The position numbers and the translations under genes are program-made. From Acidobacteriota bacterium (lineage in GTDB: Bacteria > Acidobacteriota > Vicinamibacteria > Vicinamibacterales > UBA2999), in the NCBI GenBank assembly GCA_963169195.1, contig CAUJDN010000034.1, positions 1-34,474 on the forward strand: 34,474 nt of DNA. The letters run 5' to 3'. The notes under the pieces were generated by a model. It searched no databases. It was not told the origin of the DNA and worked only from the letters and a program-made list of their open reading frames with translations. Below are positions 1 to 7,786 of the stretch, piece by piece (the stretch's first letter is position 1; each line of letters opens with the position of its first letter).

Positions 1-1350
1 AATCCCCTCCAGCCGCAGCCGCCCAGCACCTCCCGCCACCAACCCGTCGTTCGGCAGGAACTCCGCGCTCCCCTGCAGCGCCAGCTTCACCAGCAGCGGA
101 CTCAGCGTCGGCTTCGCCTCCAGCAACAGCGCCACCGCCCCGCTCACCACCGCCGCCGACATGCTCGTCCCGCTCATCCGGAAGTAGTCCAGCGCCCCCG
201 GGCCGTCGATCAGCCGGTCCGGGTGCTGCGCCATCAGCACCCCACCCGCCGCCGCCGTCGACACGACCGCGCTCCCCGGCGCCACCAGGTCCGGCTTCAC
301 GATGTGGTCCACCATCGTCGGACCGCGCGAGCTCCACGGCGCCACCACGTCGTCGCCCGGGTCCGCCGTGCCCTGCGTCCGAAGGGCCCCGACCGTGATG
401 GCGAACGGGGAGATGCCGGGGGAGGTCACACTGCCGAGCACGGTCCGGCCGTCCGCGGTCTGCCCGAAATTGCCCGCCGAGGCCACCACCACCAGGCCCG
501 CGCGCGCCGCGCGCTCCACCGCCTGGCAGAGGGGATCGTCGCGATGGCTCTGTGTCGGCGCCGCACCCAACGACAGGTTCAGCACCCGAATCGCGTAGCG
601 CTGCCGGTTCTCGATGGCCCAGTCGATCGCCTCGATCACGTCGCTCGCCTGCCCCGAACCGTCCGCGCCCAGGACCTTGAGGTTCAGCACGTGCGCGCCC
701 GGCGCCATGCCGCTGTCGGCGCCCGCCATGTCCTGCCGGAACCTGCGGCCCGCCACGATCCCGGCGATGTGCGTGCCGTGGCCATACCGATCCACGCCCC
801 GCCCGCGCGCCTCCGTGAAGTCCATGTTCACGACCACACGGCCCGCCAGCGCGGGATGCGCGGCGATCCCAGAGTCGATGATGGCCACGCCGATGCCACG
901 GCCCGTCGTCGCGCCCAGCGTGTCGATGAGGCCCGACCACGCCGCCTCGGCGCCGGTCGTCTCAGTCGTGACGGCCATCTGCGAGCGCACGAGCGCGTCG
1001 CTCGAAATCGCGTCCACCTCGGCGTCGGCCGCCAGCGCCTCGATCGCCGCCGGCGAGGCCGTCAACACCGCGCCCGAGCGCAGCGCCTTCTTCACCGACA
1101 GGCCATGCCGCGCCGCCAGCCGCGAAATGCGGTCCGGCGTGCCGCTGAGGATGATGTCCACCGCCTGGGTCCCGCCCGAACCGAGGCGAGCCTGCAGGTC
1201 GGACGAGAGCCGTGCCCGACGCTGCGCCTCGGCCGGCGTGGCGGCCGCCATCAGGGCAAGCATCAGCGTGAACGCAGTGAAACACCGGCAGGTCGACCGA
1301 AACACGCCCGGGGGGGCGGTGTGCCTCGCGTCAGTCGGCTGCAGAGTCAT
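1..1350 (-). CDS. Secreted S8 (subtilisin-family) serine protease, C-terminus beyond the left edge
   Basis: Read from the complement, this is an exported subtilase. The ATG at 1350 is preceded by AAGGA at 1362-1358 (7 nt spacing). The N-terminus carries a Sec-type signal: a basic stretch, a hydrophobic core around residues 24-40, and an AEA-Q cleavage site near residue 43. A propeptide-like segment follows. The catalytic triad is complete: Asp159 in VAIIDSG, His191 in YGHGTHIAG, and Ser396 in MSGTSMSAAV, with the oxyanion Asn in VVASAGN between them. The reading frame continues past base 1, so any C-terminal domain is unseen. It probably degrades extracellular or periplasmic protein. The HTH gene lies 58 bp upstream on the same strand and may share its transcript. 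Family assignment is secure; substrate is unknown. Confidence 0.93.
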   Translation of the reverse strand, partial: MTLQPTDARHTAPPGVFRSTCRCFTAFTLMLALMAAATPAEAQRRARLSSDLQARLGSGGTQAVDIILSGTPDRISRLAARHGLSVKKALRSGAVLTASPAAIEALAADAEVDAISSDALVRSQMAVTTETTGAEAAWSGLIDTLGATTGRGIGVAIIDSGIAAHPALAGRVVVNMDFTEARGRGVDRYGHGTHIAGIVAGRRFRQDMAGADSGMAPGAHVLNLKVLGADGSGQASDVIEAIDWAIENRQRYAIRVLNLSLGAAPTQSHRDDPLCQAVERAARAGLVVVASAGNFGQTADGRTVLGSVTSPGISPFAITVGALRTQGTADPGDDVVAPWSSRGPTMVDHIVKPDLVAPGSAVVSTAAAGGVLMAQHPDRLIDGPGALDYFRMSGTSMSAAVVSGAVALLLEAKPTLSPLLVKLALQGSAEFLPNDGLVAGGAGRLRLEGI

Positions 1351-1408
1351 GGGGATGTCCTTGGCGAAACTTGCGGTGGCTGAGACGTACGGGAACAGAG
1401 GCATGACG

Positions 1409-1624
1409 TCAGGCCCGTGCCGCGTCGAGCGACGACACCAGCACGCGCTGCGAACCGCCGATCGTCCGAACGGTCAGCAGCCGCCCCTCGCGAATCCGGT
1501 AGTACACGGTCCGGCGCGAGACGCCGAGAAGACTGGCAGCCTGGTCGATGGTGACGCTGCGCCCCAGCTGTGGCTGGAACATCGGCGTCGACATGAAGCT
1601 CGTGGCAAAAGGCGCCGTCTGCAT
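1409..1624 (-). CDS. Small excisionase/MerR-like helix-turn-helix DNA-binding protein
   Basis: A 71-residue protein whose core (about residues 23-68) matches the short HTH family often called excisionase-type or HTH_17: VTIDQAASLLGVSRRTVYYR forms the helix-turn-helix, followed by a wing-like RTIGGSQRVLVSSLD. The ATG at 1624 is preceded by GGAGG about 10 nt upstream and AGAGG closer still; internal Met11 and Met15 are possible alternative starts without an evident ribosome site. No integrase, phage or plasmid gene is nearby, so a role as a local transcription regulator is more likely than true excision. It is read in the same direction as the S8 protease 58 bp downstream. Target unknown. Confidence 0.8.
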   Translation of the reverse strand: MQTAPFATSFMSTPMFQPQLGRSVTIDQAASLLGVSRRTVYYRIREGRLLTVRTIGGSQRVLVSSLDAARA

Positions 1625-1818
1625 GAACCTCTAACCTCCGCCCGATACAGTGGCGAAGGCGGTGCCATCAACCGGCCAGGACGGACGGATGGGGTCTAAC
1701 TCATTGCACGCTTGAGACTTGGTGGTCTACGATGCCGGTGGCTCGCGCCGGGCCCGCGGGCAGGAGGCTGGCCAGCGCATTGCCTCAGTTGTGTCTATCG
1801 CACCACGCCTCGCAGAAG

Positions 1819-1881
1819 TTGCACGCATTCCGAAGGAATTGACGATCGTGTGCAAGTCCTCAACCGGCCAAGAAATTGGCC
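1819..1881 (+). promoter_or_regulatory. Structured 5' leader of the ABC importer operon
   Basis: Between the divergent HTH gene and the binding protein, three inverted repeats lie close together. TTGCAC (1819-1824) can pair with GTGCAA (1850-1855) around an inner ATTCC-GAA-GGAAT hairpin (1827-1839). A separate perfect GGCCAA-GAAA-TTGGCC hairpin (1866-1881) ends 13 nt before the GTG start at 1895. The pairings are seen directly; a regulatory role (operator or RNA leader) is inference. A weak upstream promoter candidate is TTGCAC (1704-1709) with TACGAT (1728-1733), 18 bp apart. Nothing else is recognised in 1625-1894. Confidence 0.35.
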
Positions 1882-1894
1882 ACCCGGTCAAGAA

Positions 1895-3646
1895 GTGAAC
1901 CGACAACCGCGCACACTGCTGACGCTGCTCCTCATCGGCGCCATTGCCGGCACCGGCTATTTCCTCTATCGCGATCTGCGGGCACCGCTGCCCGGCGAGC
2001 CCGGCGCCTCCCGTAAGGCCGACGTCGCCCCCTCGCGGGGCGGCCGCCTGGTTGCCACGCTCAGGAGCGAACCGCGCTCGTTCAACCGCCTGGTATCGGC
2101 CAACGTGGTCACCGAGCTGTACTCGCTCCTGGCCCAGGCCAAGCTCGTGCGCATCAACCGGGCGACGCAGGAGCTCGAGCCCTGGCTGGCGGAACGCTGG
2201 GAGGCCTCGGCCGATGGTCGCGCGTTCACCCTCACGCTGCGCGAGGGGCTCCAGTGGTCGGACGGCACACCCTTCAGCGTCGAGGACGTGGCCTTCACGT
2301 TTCGCGCGGTGTACGACGCCAGGGCCGGCAGCGTCCTCGGCTCGACCCTGCAGGTGGACGGCCGGCCCCTGTCGGCGACGATGGTGGACGGGCGCACCGT
2401 GCGTGTGGAGTTCCCCGCTTCCTTCGGCCCGGGGTTGCGGCTGCTCGACAATCTTCCCATCCTGCCCAGGCACAGGCTCGAGGGGGCGCTCGCGGCGGGC
2501 ACGTTCGCCCAGGCCTGGAACGCGGCCACGCCGCCGTCGGACCTGGCGGGCATGGGACCGTTCCGGCTGGCGCGCTACGAGCCCGGCCAGCGGCTCGTGC
2601 TCGAGCGCAACCCGCACTATTGGCGGTCGGCGCCCGATGGCACGCGGCTGCCGTACCTCGACGAGCTGGTGCTCGAGATCGTGCCGGACCAGAACGCCGA
2701 GCTCCTGCGCCTGCAGTCCGGCGACGTGGACCTGATGCAGTCGCCCGTCCGCGCCGAGGACCTGGCGACCCTCCGGCCGCTCGAGGGCGCAGGGACGCTC
2801 CAGCTGCTGGAGCTGGGCGTCACCACCGATCCCGACGTGTTTTTCTTCAACCTGCGCGGGCCTTACTGGGCGAAGGATCCGCGGCGGGCCTTCATCACCG
2901 CGCGCGAGTGGCGGCAGGCGATCTCGCATGCCGTGGATCGCGAAGCGCTGGCCGAGTCGGTGTTCCTCGGGACCGCGGTGCCCATCTGGGGGCCGGTGAC
3001 GCCGGGCAACCGCGAGTGGTTCTCGCCCAACGTGCCGCGGTATCCCTACTCGATCGAGACCGCGGGACAGCTGCTGGCGGGACTCGGCCTCGCGAATCGC
3101 GACGCGGACGAGTGGCGGGAGGACGCGCAGGGGACGGAGGCCCGCTTCACCGTGCTGACGTATCGCGGCAACTTGGTGCTCGAGCGGGAAGCCGCGTTCC
3201 TGAGGGACGAGCTGAAGAAGGTGGGGATCGCCGTGGACGTGGTGGCACTCGAGGCCAACGCGCTCGTGGACCGCATGCTGCGCGGCGACTTCGAGGCCAT
3301 CTTCTTCCAGTACCTGGCCTCGGACCTCGACCCCGCCCTCTCGAAGGACTTCTGGTTCAGCTCGGGCCCCGCCCACATCTGGAACCTGGCGCAGCCCACG
3401 CCCGCCACCCCTTGGGAAGCCGAGATCGACGATCTGATGCGGAGGCAGGCCGCCGCGCAGGATCCGGCCGAGCGACGCCGCCTGTTCGCGGACGTGCAGC
3501 GCGTGTTCGGCGAGAACGTCCCGGCGCTCTACTTCGTCGCGCCGCGCCTCTACGCCGCCGCGAACGCGCGCGTCGTCAACCTCACGCCCGCCATCCTGCG
3601 GCCGCAGCTGCTGTGGGCGGCCGACACCATCGCCGTGAGACCGTGA
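1895..3646 (+). CDS. ABC transporter substrate-binding protein, peptide/nickel family (SBP_bac_5)
   Basis: A 583-residue extracytoplasmic solute-binding protein of the oligopeptide (family 5) type. A GTG at 1895 is chosen because it opens directly into a basic segment and one hydrophobic helix (about residues 8-24). The frame stays open upstream to 1712, but that part has no protein-like character. No lipobox Cys is seen, so the protein is probably held by an uncleaved N-terminal anchor or released, rather than lipidated. Family hallmarks include LRSEPRSFN near the mature N-terminus, LAERWEASADGRAFTLTLR, GLQWSDGTPFSVEDVAFTF, and later MGPFRLARYEPGQRLVLERN and QAISHAVDREALAESV. It would deliver a peptide-like ligand to the two permeases encoded just downstream (53 bp gap). 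Ligand unknown. Confidence 0.9.
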   Translation: MNRQPRTLLTLLLIGAIAGTGYFLYRDLRAPLPGEPGASRKADVAPSRGGRLVATLRSEPRSFNRLVSANVVTELYSLLAQAKLVRINRATQELEPWLAERWEASADGRAFTLTLREGLQWSDGTPFSVEDVAFTFRAVYDARAGSVLGSTLQVDGRPLSATMVDGRTVRVEFPASFGPGLRLLDNLPILPRHRLEGALAAGTFAQAWNAATPPSDLAGMGPFRLARYEPGQRLVLERNPHYWRSAPDGTRLPYLDELVLEIVPDQNAELLRLQSGDVDLMQSPVRAEDLATLRPLEGAGTLQLLELGVTTDPDVFFFNLRGPYWAKDPRRAFITAREWRQAISHAVDREALAESVFLGTAVPIWGPVTPGNREWFSPNVPRYPYSIETAGQLLAGLGLANRDADEWREDAQGTEARFTVLTYRGNLVLEREAAFLRDELKKVGIAVDVVALEANALVDRMLRGDFEAIFFQYLASDLDPALSKDFWFSSGPAHIWNLAQPTPATPWEAEIDDLMRRQAAAQDPAERRRLFADVQRVFGENVPALYFVAPRLYAAANARVVNLTPAILRPQLLWAADTIAVRP

Positions 3647-3661
3647 CGGGCCAGCCCTCGG

Positions 3662-3690
3662 TTCACCCGGTTGGGCGGTGGGGATAGGAT
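3662..3690 (+). promoter_or_regulatory. Candidate internal promoter before the first permease
   Basis: TTCACC (3662-3667) and TAGGAT (3685-3690) are 17 bp apart, and TAGGAT ends 9 nt before the GTG start at 3700, so a transcript would begin almost at the start codon. The gap also contains three CGGT-starting units of 8-9 bp (3659-3683), a weak example of the repeats seen after other stop codons in this window. Confidence 0.35.
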
Positions 3691-3699
3691 GCTGGCGAC

Positions 3700-4662
3700 G
3701 TGCTGACGTTCTGCCTCCGCCGAGCGCTGATGGCCACGCTGCTGGTGCTGGGCGTGGCATCGGGCGCGCTCGTACTCACGCGGCTGGCGCCCGGCGACGG
3801 GGTCGGGGAAGGCCGGCTGCTGGATCCCGTGGAACGGGCTGCCGAACGCGCCCGGCTGGGCCTGGATCGGCCGCTGGCCGAGCAGTACGTGAGATGGCTG
3901 GCCGGGACCGTCCGGCTGGACTTCGGCGAGTCGGTCCTCTACTCGCGGCCGGTGTCCGACATGGTGGGGGAGCGCGCGCTGAACACCGCCATCCTTGCGG
4001 TGGCTGCCCTGGCGCTGGCCACGCTGCTCGGCATCCCGCTGGGCATCTACACCGGCACGCACCCGTCCGGCGCCGGGGCCGCCGTGGTGCGAGGCGCGTC
4101 CACGTTCCTGCTGTCCCTGCCACCGCTGGTCGGGTCGCTCGTGCTGCTGCTCGTGGCCACGCGTACCGGCTGGTTGGCGTCCGGCGGCATGACCTCGGTC
4201 GGGGGCGCGGCCACCTGGGTGGCCTGGGTGCGCGACGTGCTGGCTCACCTGCCGGTGCCCGCCCTCGCGCTGGCGCTCCCGCTGGGCGCCACGCTCGAGC
4301 GCCTCCAGTCTCAGGCGCTGGCCGAGGCCGTGCGCGAGCCCTTCGTGCACGCGACGCGTGCCCGCGGCGTGCCGGCACGGCAGGTGCTCGCGCGTCACGC
4401 CTGGCCGGCCTCGCTGGGCCCGGTGCTGGCGGTGTACGGCGTGATGATCGGATCGCTCTTCAGCGGGTCGTTCGTGGTGGAGGTCGTCACGGCCTGGCCG
4501 GGGCTGGGCCGCCTGATGTTCGACGCGCTGCGCGCGCGGGACCTCTACCTGGTGGCGGGCACGGCCGCGGCAGGGGCGGCCTGTCTCGCAGCGGGGACCC
4601 TCGCGGCCGACCTCGTGCACGCGCGCCTCGACCCACGGGTGCGGGAGCGCCGTCGGCCGTGA
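3700..4662 (+). CDS. ABC transporter permease, DppB/OppB family
   Basis: A 320-residue inner-membrane permease, close to the usual DppB length. It begins with a GTG into a typical N-terminal helix (LTFCLRRALMATLLVLGVAS), then the periplasmic segment with LARLGLDRPLAEQYVRWLAG-like spacing known from DppB proteins. About five further hydrophobic stretches follow. The cytoplasmic EAA-type coupling loop is visible around residues 208-232 (EAVREPFVHATRARGVPARQ). It would pair with the next permease to form the translocation pore. The stop codon overlaps the next start (GTGA, 4 bp), indicating translational coupling. No ATP-binding subunit is encoded in this window, so OppD/OppF-type ATPases must be shared from elsewhere. 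Confidence 0.9.
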   Translation: MLTFCLRRALMATLLVLGVASGALVLTRLAPGDGVGEGRLLDPVERAAERARLGLDRPLAEQYVRWLAGTVRLDFGESVLYSRPVSDMVGERALNTAILAVAALALATLLGIPLGIYTGTHPSGAGAAVVRGASTFLLSLPPLVGSLVLLLVATRTGWLASGGMTSVGGAATWVAWVRDVLAHLPVPALALALPLGATLERLQSQALAEAVREPFVHATRARGVPARQVLARHAWPASLGPVLAVYGVMIGSLFSGSFVVEVVTAWPGLGRLMFDALRARDLYLVAGTAAAGAACLAAGTLAADLVHARLDPRVRERRRP

Positions 4663-5609
4663 CACGCCGGGCGACGGTGCTCCTCGTCGTGCTCGCGGGG
4701 CTTGCACTGGTGGGCCCCTGGCTGGCGCCGTACGACGCGGGTCGCGCGTTCCGTGGCTTCGTCCACGCGCCGCCGATGATCCCGCGCCCGTCCAGGGGCC
4801 TGGGCGTCTATCCCCTCGTGCTCGAGGATCGCGTCGCGCAGCGCTTCGTCGAGGACCGGACCCGCACGCTGGGCCTTCCCTGGCGCGAGCAGGAGGAGCC
4901 GGTCTTCCTGCTGGGGGCCGATCGCGACGGCCGCGATGTCCTCTCCCGCACGCTGAGCGGCGCGCGGCTGTCGATCGGCGTCGGGCTGGTGTCGGTGCTC
5001 GGCGCGACCCTGCTCGGCTCGCTCCTGGGCGCCTGGGCCGCGTCACGCGGCGGATGGTGGGACGAGGCGGTCATGCGGTCGGCGGACTTCCTCCTCGTGC
5101 TGCCCGTCATCTACGTCGTGCTGGTCCTGCGGGCGATGCTGCCCCTGGTGCTGGCGCCGTCCTCCGTCTTCGCGCTGATGGCCGTCATCTTCACGGCGGT
5201 CGGGTGGCCATTCGTCGCGCGCGGCGTCCGCGCGCTGGTGGCGCGGGAGCGCGAGCGGGAGTACGTGCTCGCGGCCCGCTCGCTCGGCGCCGGCCCGTGG
5301 CGCATCCTGTGGCGCCACCTCCTGCCGGCGTGCGCCGGCCACGTGACGGTCCAGGCCAGCCTGCTGCTGCCAGCCTTCATCCTGGCGGAGGCGACGCTCT
5401 CCTACGTGGGTTTGGGGTTCCCGGACCCGCTGCCCAGCTGGGGCCGCATGCTGGCCGACGCGGGCAACGTCAACAACCTGGCGCACTTCCCCTGGACGCT
5501 CGTGCCGGCGGGCGCCATCTTCCTGGTCACGTTCGCCACCAATGCCGCACTCCAGGCGCGGGGGGAAGACCGGATAAGATTCCCAGAGCAAGAGGTCGCG
5601 TCATCATGA
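4659..5609 (+). CDS. ABC transporter permease, DppC/OppC family
   Basis: A 316-residue partner permease. The GTG at 4659 overlaps the previous stop by 4 bp. An N-terminal helix (TVLLVVLAGLALVGPWLAPY) leads to a periplasmic region containing FLLGADRDGRDVLSRTLSGA, the characteristic (L)GTDxxGRDxxSR signature of DppC proteins. The EAA loop is at about residues 190-220 (EREREYVLAARSLGAGPWRI). The insertion between the first helix and the GRD motif, rich in Arg and Pro, is somewhat long. The C-terminus overlaps the aldolase gene by 4 bp (ATGA), placing transport and metabolism on one coupled message. Confidence 0.9.
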   Translation: MTRRATVLLVVLAGLALVGPWLAPYDAGRAFRGFVHAPPMIPRPSRGLGVYPLVLEDRVAQRFVEDRTRTLGLPWREQEEPVFLLGADRDGRDVLSRTLSGARLSIGVGLVSVLGATLLGSLLGAWAASRGGWWDEAVMRSADFLLVLPVIYVVLVLRAMLPLVLAPSSVFALMAVIFTAVGWPFVARGVRALVAREREREYVLAARSLGAGPWRILWRHLLPACAGHVTVQASLLLPAFILAEATLSYVGLGFPDPLPSWGRMLADAGNVNNLAHFPWTLVPAGAIFLVTFATNAALQARGEDRIRFPEQEVASS

Positions 5610-6514
5610 GATTTTCCGGAGTCTTCCACCCTCTCGTCACCCCCTTCACCCCCGCCGGCGACGTGGACCCGGGCGCCATCGCCCGCAACGCCCGGCGCCT
5701 GCTGACCTCGCCGCTCGCGGGCCTGGTCGTGCTCGGCTCGAACGGCGAGTCGCCGCAGCTCGACGAGGACGAGTCGGACCGCGTCATCGCGGCCGTCCGC
5801 GACGTCGTGCCGGCGGATCGGCCGCTGCTGGCCGGCGCGGCACGCGAGTCCACGCGCGCCACCATCGCCGCGTGCCGGCGCGCCGCATCCCTCGGCGCGA
5901 GCGCCGTGATGGTCCGCACGCCGTCGTTCTACAAGAACATGATGACGAGCGACGCGTTCGTGCGGCACTACACGGAGGTGGCGGACGCCTCACCCGTGCC
6001 GGTGCTCCTCTACAACGTGACCGTCTACACCGGCGTCACGCTCCAGACCGACGCCGTCGGCCTGCTCAGCCGCCACCCCAACATCGTCGGCGTCAAGGAG
6101 AGTGGCAACGACATGCAGTTGCTGGCCGACTACCTCTCGGCGTCGGCGGGGGAGGAGTTCGTCGTGCTCTGCGGATCCGCGACGTCGCTCTTCTCGGCGC
6201 TGGCCCTCGGCGTGCACGGGGCCGTGCTGGCCCTCTCGGGCATCGTGCCGGACAGGTGCGTGGATCTGAGGCGGCTGGTGAGCGACGGCCGCTATCCGGA
6301 CGCCCGCGCGCTGCAGACGTCGCTGCTGCCCCTGGCGCGTGCCATCGGCGTGCAGCACGGTGTCCCGGCGCTGAAGGCCGCGCTCGCCATGATCGGGTTC
6401 GAGACGGGCGATCCGCGGCCGCCGCTCCGGCCGGCGCCACCGGCCGTGCGCAACACGCTGAGGTCGCAGCTGACGGCGCTCGGCCTGCTCGTGGAAGAGC
6501 CCGCCCCGCGCTGA
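5606..6514 (+). CDS. DHDPS/NAL-superfamily aldolase, resembling 4-hydroxy-2-oxoglutarate aldolase (HOGA1)
   Basis: A 302-residue class I (Schiff-base) aldolase. The Schiff-base Lys is K164 in NIVGVKES and the catalytic Tyr is Y136 in VLLYNVTVYTG. In DapA the substrate loop reads GTTGE and an Arg follows in the YNVPSRTG segment. Here the loop is GSNGES (S45, N46) and the Arg position is Tyr141, so a DapA role is unlikely. As I recall it, mammalian HOGA1 also has GSNGE, a HPNIVG-K-S segment and a similar ending (F/HG-P-LK...PL); this memory-based comparison needs an alignment. HOGA1 cleaves 4-hydroxy-2-oxoglutarate to pyruvate and glyoxylate, which fits the glyoxylate-type aminotransferase next door. 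Other NAL-family lyases remain possible. The start overlaps the preceding permease (ATGA). Confidence 0.85.
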   Translation: MRFSGVFHPLVTPFTPAGDVDPGAIARNARRLLTSPLAGLVVLGSNGESPQLDEDESDRVIAAVRDVVPADRPLLAGAARESTRATIAACRRAASLGASAVMVRTPSFYKNMMTSDAFVRHYTEVADASPVPVLLYNVTVYTGVTLQTDAVGLLSRHPNIVGVKESGNDMQLLADYLSASAGEEFVVLCGSATSLFSALALGVHGAVLALSGIVPDRCVDLRRLVSDGRYPDARALQTSLLPLARAIGVQHGVPALKAALAMIGFETGDPRPPLRPAPPAVRNTLRSQLTALGLLVEEPAPR

Positions 6515-6535
6515 TTCACCGTCCGAGTCCCCACT

Positions 6536-6599
6536 CTTCGACTATGCTCAGGGTCGCCCCGAGCTGGTCGAAGGGCGACTCCGACTCCCGACTTCCGAC
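6536..6599. repeat. Intergenic hairpin followed by a heptamer tandem repeat
   Basis: Just after the aldolase stop, CTTCGAC (6536-6542) pairs with GTCGAAG (6567-6573). Inside it GCTC (6546-6549) pairs with GAGC (6561-6564), and GGG with CCC around a short loop. It is followed by units GACTCC, GACTCCC, GACTTCC (6577-6596), ending at the next ATG. The element could form an RNA hairpin between the two genes. I believe similar CTTCGAC...GTCGAAG hairpins are scattered in other high-GC genomes, but that is from memory. Confidence 0.7.
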
Positions 6600-6600
6600 G

Positions 6601-7704
6601 ATGACGCTACCCTCCACCGAACGCATCCTCCTCGGTCCCGGGCCATCGGTCATGTCCCCGCGCGTGATGCGTGCGATGGCCTCGCCCGTGCTCAGCCACC
6701 TGGACCCGGAGTTCCTGGGACTGATGGACGACCTCCGCGCGGGCCTGGCGCGCGTGTTTTGCGCGCCGGCCGGCTCGCTGGCGCTGGCCATCTCCGGCAC
6801 CGGCACGTCCGGGATGGAGGCGGCGGTGGCCAACCTCGTGCAACGCGGCACGCGCGTGCTCGCGATCGTATCCGGCTACTTCGGGGATCGGCTGGCCGAA
6901 ATGTGCGCGCGGTACGGCGCGGACGTGCGGCGGCTCGATGTCGAATGGGGCCGCGCCGTGGATCCGGACGACGTCCGGAAGGCCCTGGAGACGTCGGCCG
7001 CCGACATCGTGTGCGTCGTGCACGCCGAGACCTCCACCGGCGTGCTGAATCCGGTGGAGGCCGTGGCGCGAATCGCGCATGAGGGCGGCGCGCTGGTCGT
7101 CGTGGACGCGGTCACCTCGCTCGGCGGCATGCCGCTCGACGTGGCGGGGTGGGACCTGGACGCCGTCTACAGCTGCAGCCAGAAGGGCCTCGGCGCACCC
7201 TCCGGCCTCGCGCCGGTCTGCTTTGCGCCGCGCGCGCTCGCCAAGCGCGTGACGTGCCGCAGCTTCTATTTCGATCTCTCGCTGCTCGAGGACTACTGGG
7301 TGCGCCGGAAGTACCACCACACCATGTCCTCGTCGCTCGTCTACGCGCTGGCCGAGGCCGTGGCGATGGTCGAGGAGGAAGGGCTCGCGGCACGCTGGGC
7401 GCGGCACGAGGGGAACCATCGCGCGTTCGTCGATGGCGCCACGCGGCTCGGGCTCTCGATGCTCGTGCCCGAGGCGGCGCGGCTCTGGACGCTGAACACG
7501 GTCCGGGTGCCCGCCGGCGTGGACGACGCGGCCGTGCGCCGGCACCTGCTGCAGCGATTCAACATCGAGATCGGCGCGGGGCTGGGGCCGCTGGCCGGGC
7601 AGATCTTCCGCATCGGCCTGATGGGCCACGGCTCCACGCCGGCCCATGTCGCGCTCTGCCTGGCAGCCCTCGGGGACGCGCTCGGCCGCGGCCCGCACGC
7701 CTGA
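6601..7704 (+). CDS. Class V aminotransferase, alanine-glyoxylate / serine-glyoxylate type
   Basis: A 367-residue fold-type I PLP enzyme. It opens with LLGPGPSVMSPRVMRAM, the substrate-binding start typical of AGXT/SGAT proteins. The PLP-binding elements are clear: GTGTSGMEAAV for the phosphate, D169 in VVVDAVTSLGG for the pyridine nitrogen, and K195 in YSCSQKGLGAPSG for the Schiff base. A YHHT motif follows downstream and FNIEIGAGLGPLAGQ with RIGLMGH near the C-terminus, all as in alanine-glyoxylate aminotransferases. The expected reaction is glyoxylate plus an amino donor to glycine. It is 86 bp from the aldolase, which may produce that glyoxylate. No strong Shine-Dalgarno is visible; the hairpin and heptamer repeat lie immediately upstream. 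Confidence 0.9.
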   Translation: MTLPSTERILLGPGPSVMSPRVMRAMASPVLSHLDPEFLGLMDDLRAGLARVFCAPAGSLALAISGTGTSGMEAAVANLVQRGTRVLAIVSGYFGDRLAEMCARYGADVRRLDVEWGRAVDPDDVRKALETSAADIVCVVHAETSTGVLNPVEAVARIAHEGGALVVVDAVTSLGGMPLDVAGWDLDAVYSCSQKGLGAPSGLAPVCFAPRALAKRVTCRSFYFDLSLLEDYWVRRKYHHTMSSSLVYALAEAVAMVEEEGLAARWARHEGNHRAFVDGATRLGLSMLVPEAARLWTLNTVRVPAGVDDAAVRRHLLQRFNIEIGAGLGPLAGQIFRIGLMGHGSTPAHVALCLAALGDALGRGPHA

Positions 7705-7727
7705 CCGGGCGTGCGGGTGTCACCCGG

Positions 7728-7756
7728 AACGGCCACCGCCCGGTGGCATGGCCGTT
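7728..7756. repeat. Inverted repeat between the aminotransferase and M48 genes
   Basis: AACGGCC (7728-7734) is complementary to GGCCGTT (7750-7756). A competing inner hairpin is GCCACC (7732-7737), loop GCCC, GGTGGC (7742-7747). No T-tract follows, so this is not a standard intrinsic terminator. It could be an operator, an attenuating hairpin or a processing site. It starts 24 bp after the aminotransferase stop. Confidence 0.55.
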
Positions 7757-7786
7757 GCAGCCACGGACCGTGCAGAGGTGCCTGAC

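Noticed and set aside
1409..1624. Excisionase of an integrated mobile element
   Set aside because: No integrase, attachment repeats or phage genes in the window; the small HTH family is also common in ordinary regulators.
1712..1894. An earlier in-frame start for the ABC substrate-binding protein
   Set aside because: The 61 extra residues are Arg/Cys/Pro-rich without signal or domain, and would bury the hydrophobic anchor inside the protein; the DNA here forms leader hairpins.
5606..6514. Annotation as dapA (dihydrodipicolinate synthase)
   Set aside because: The TT pair of the GTTGE loop is SN, and the Arg that binds the second substrate's carboxylate is Tyr141; no lysine-pathway genes are nearby.
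7728..7756. Intrinsic terminator after the aminotransferase
   Set aside because: The stem is good, but no T-tract follows.
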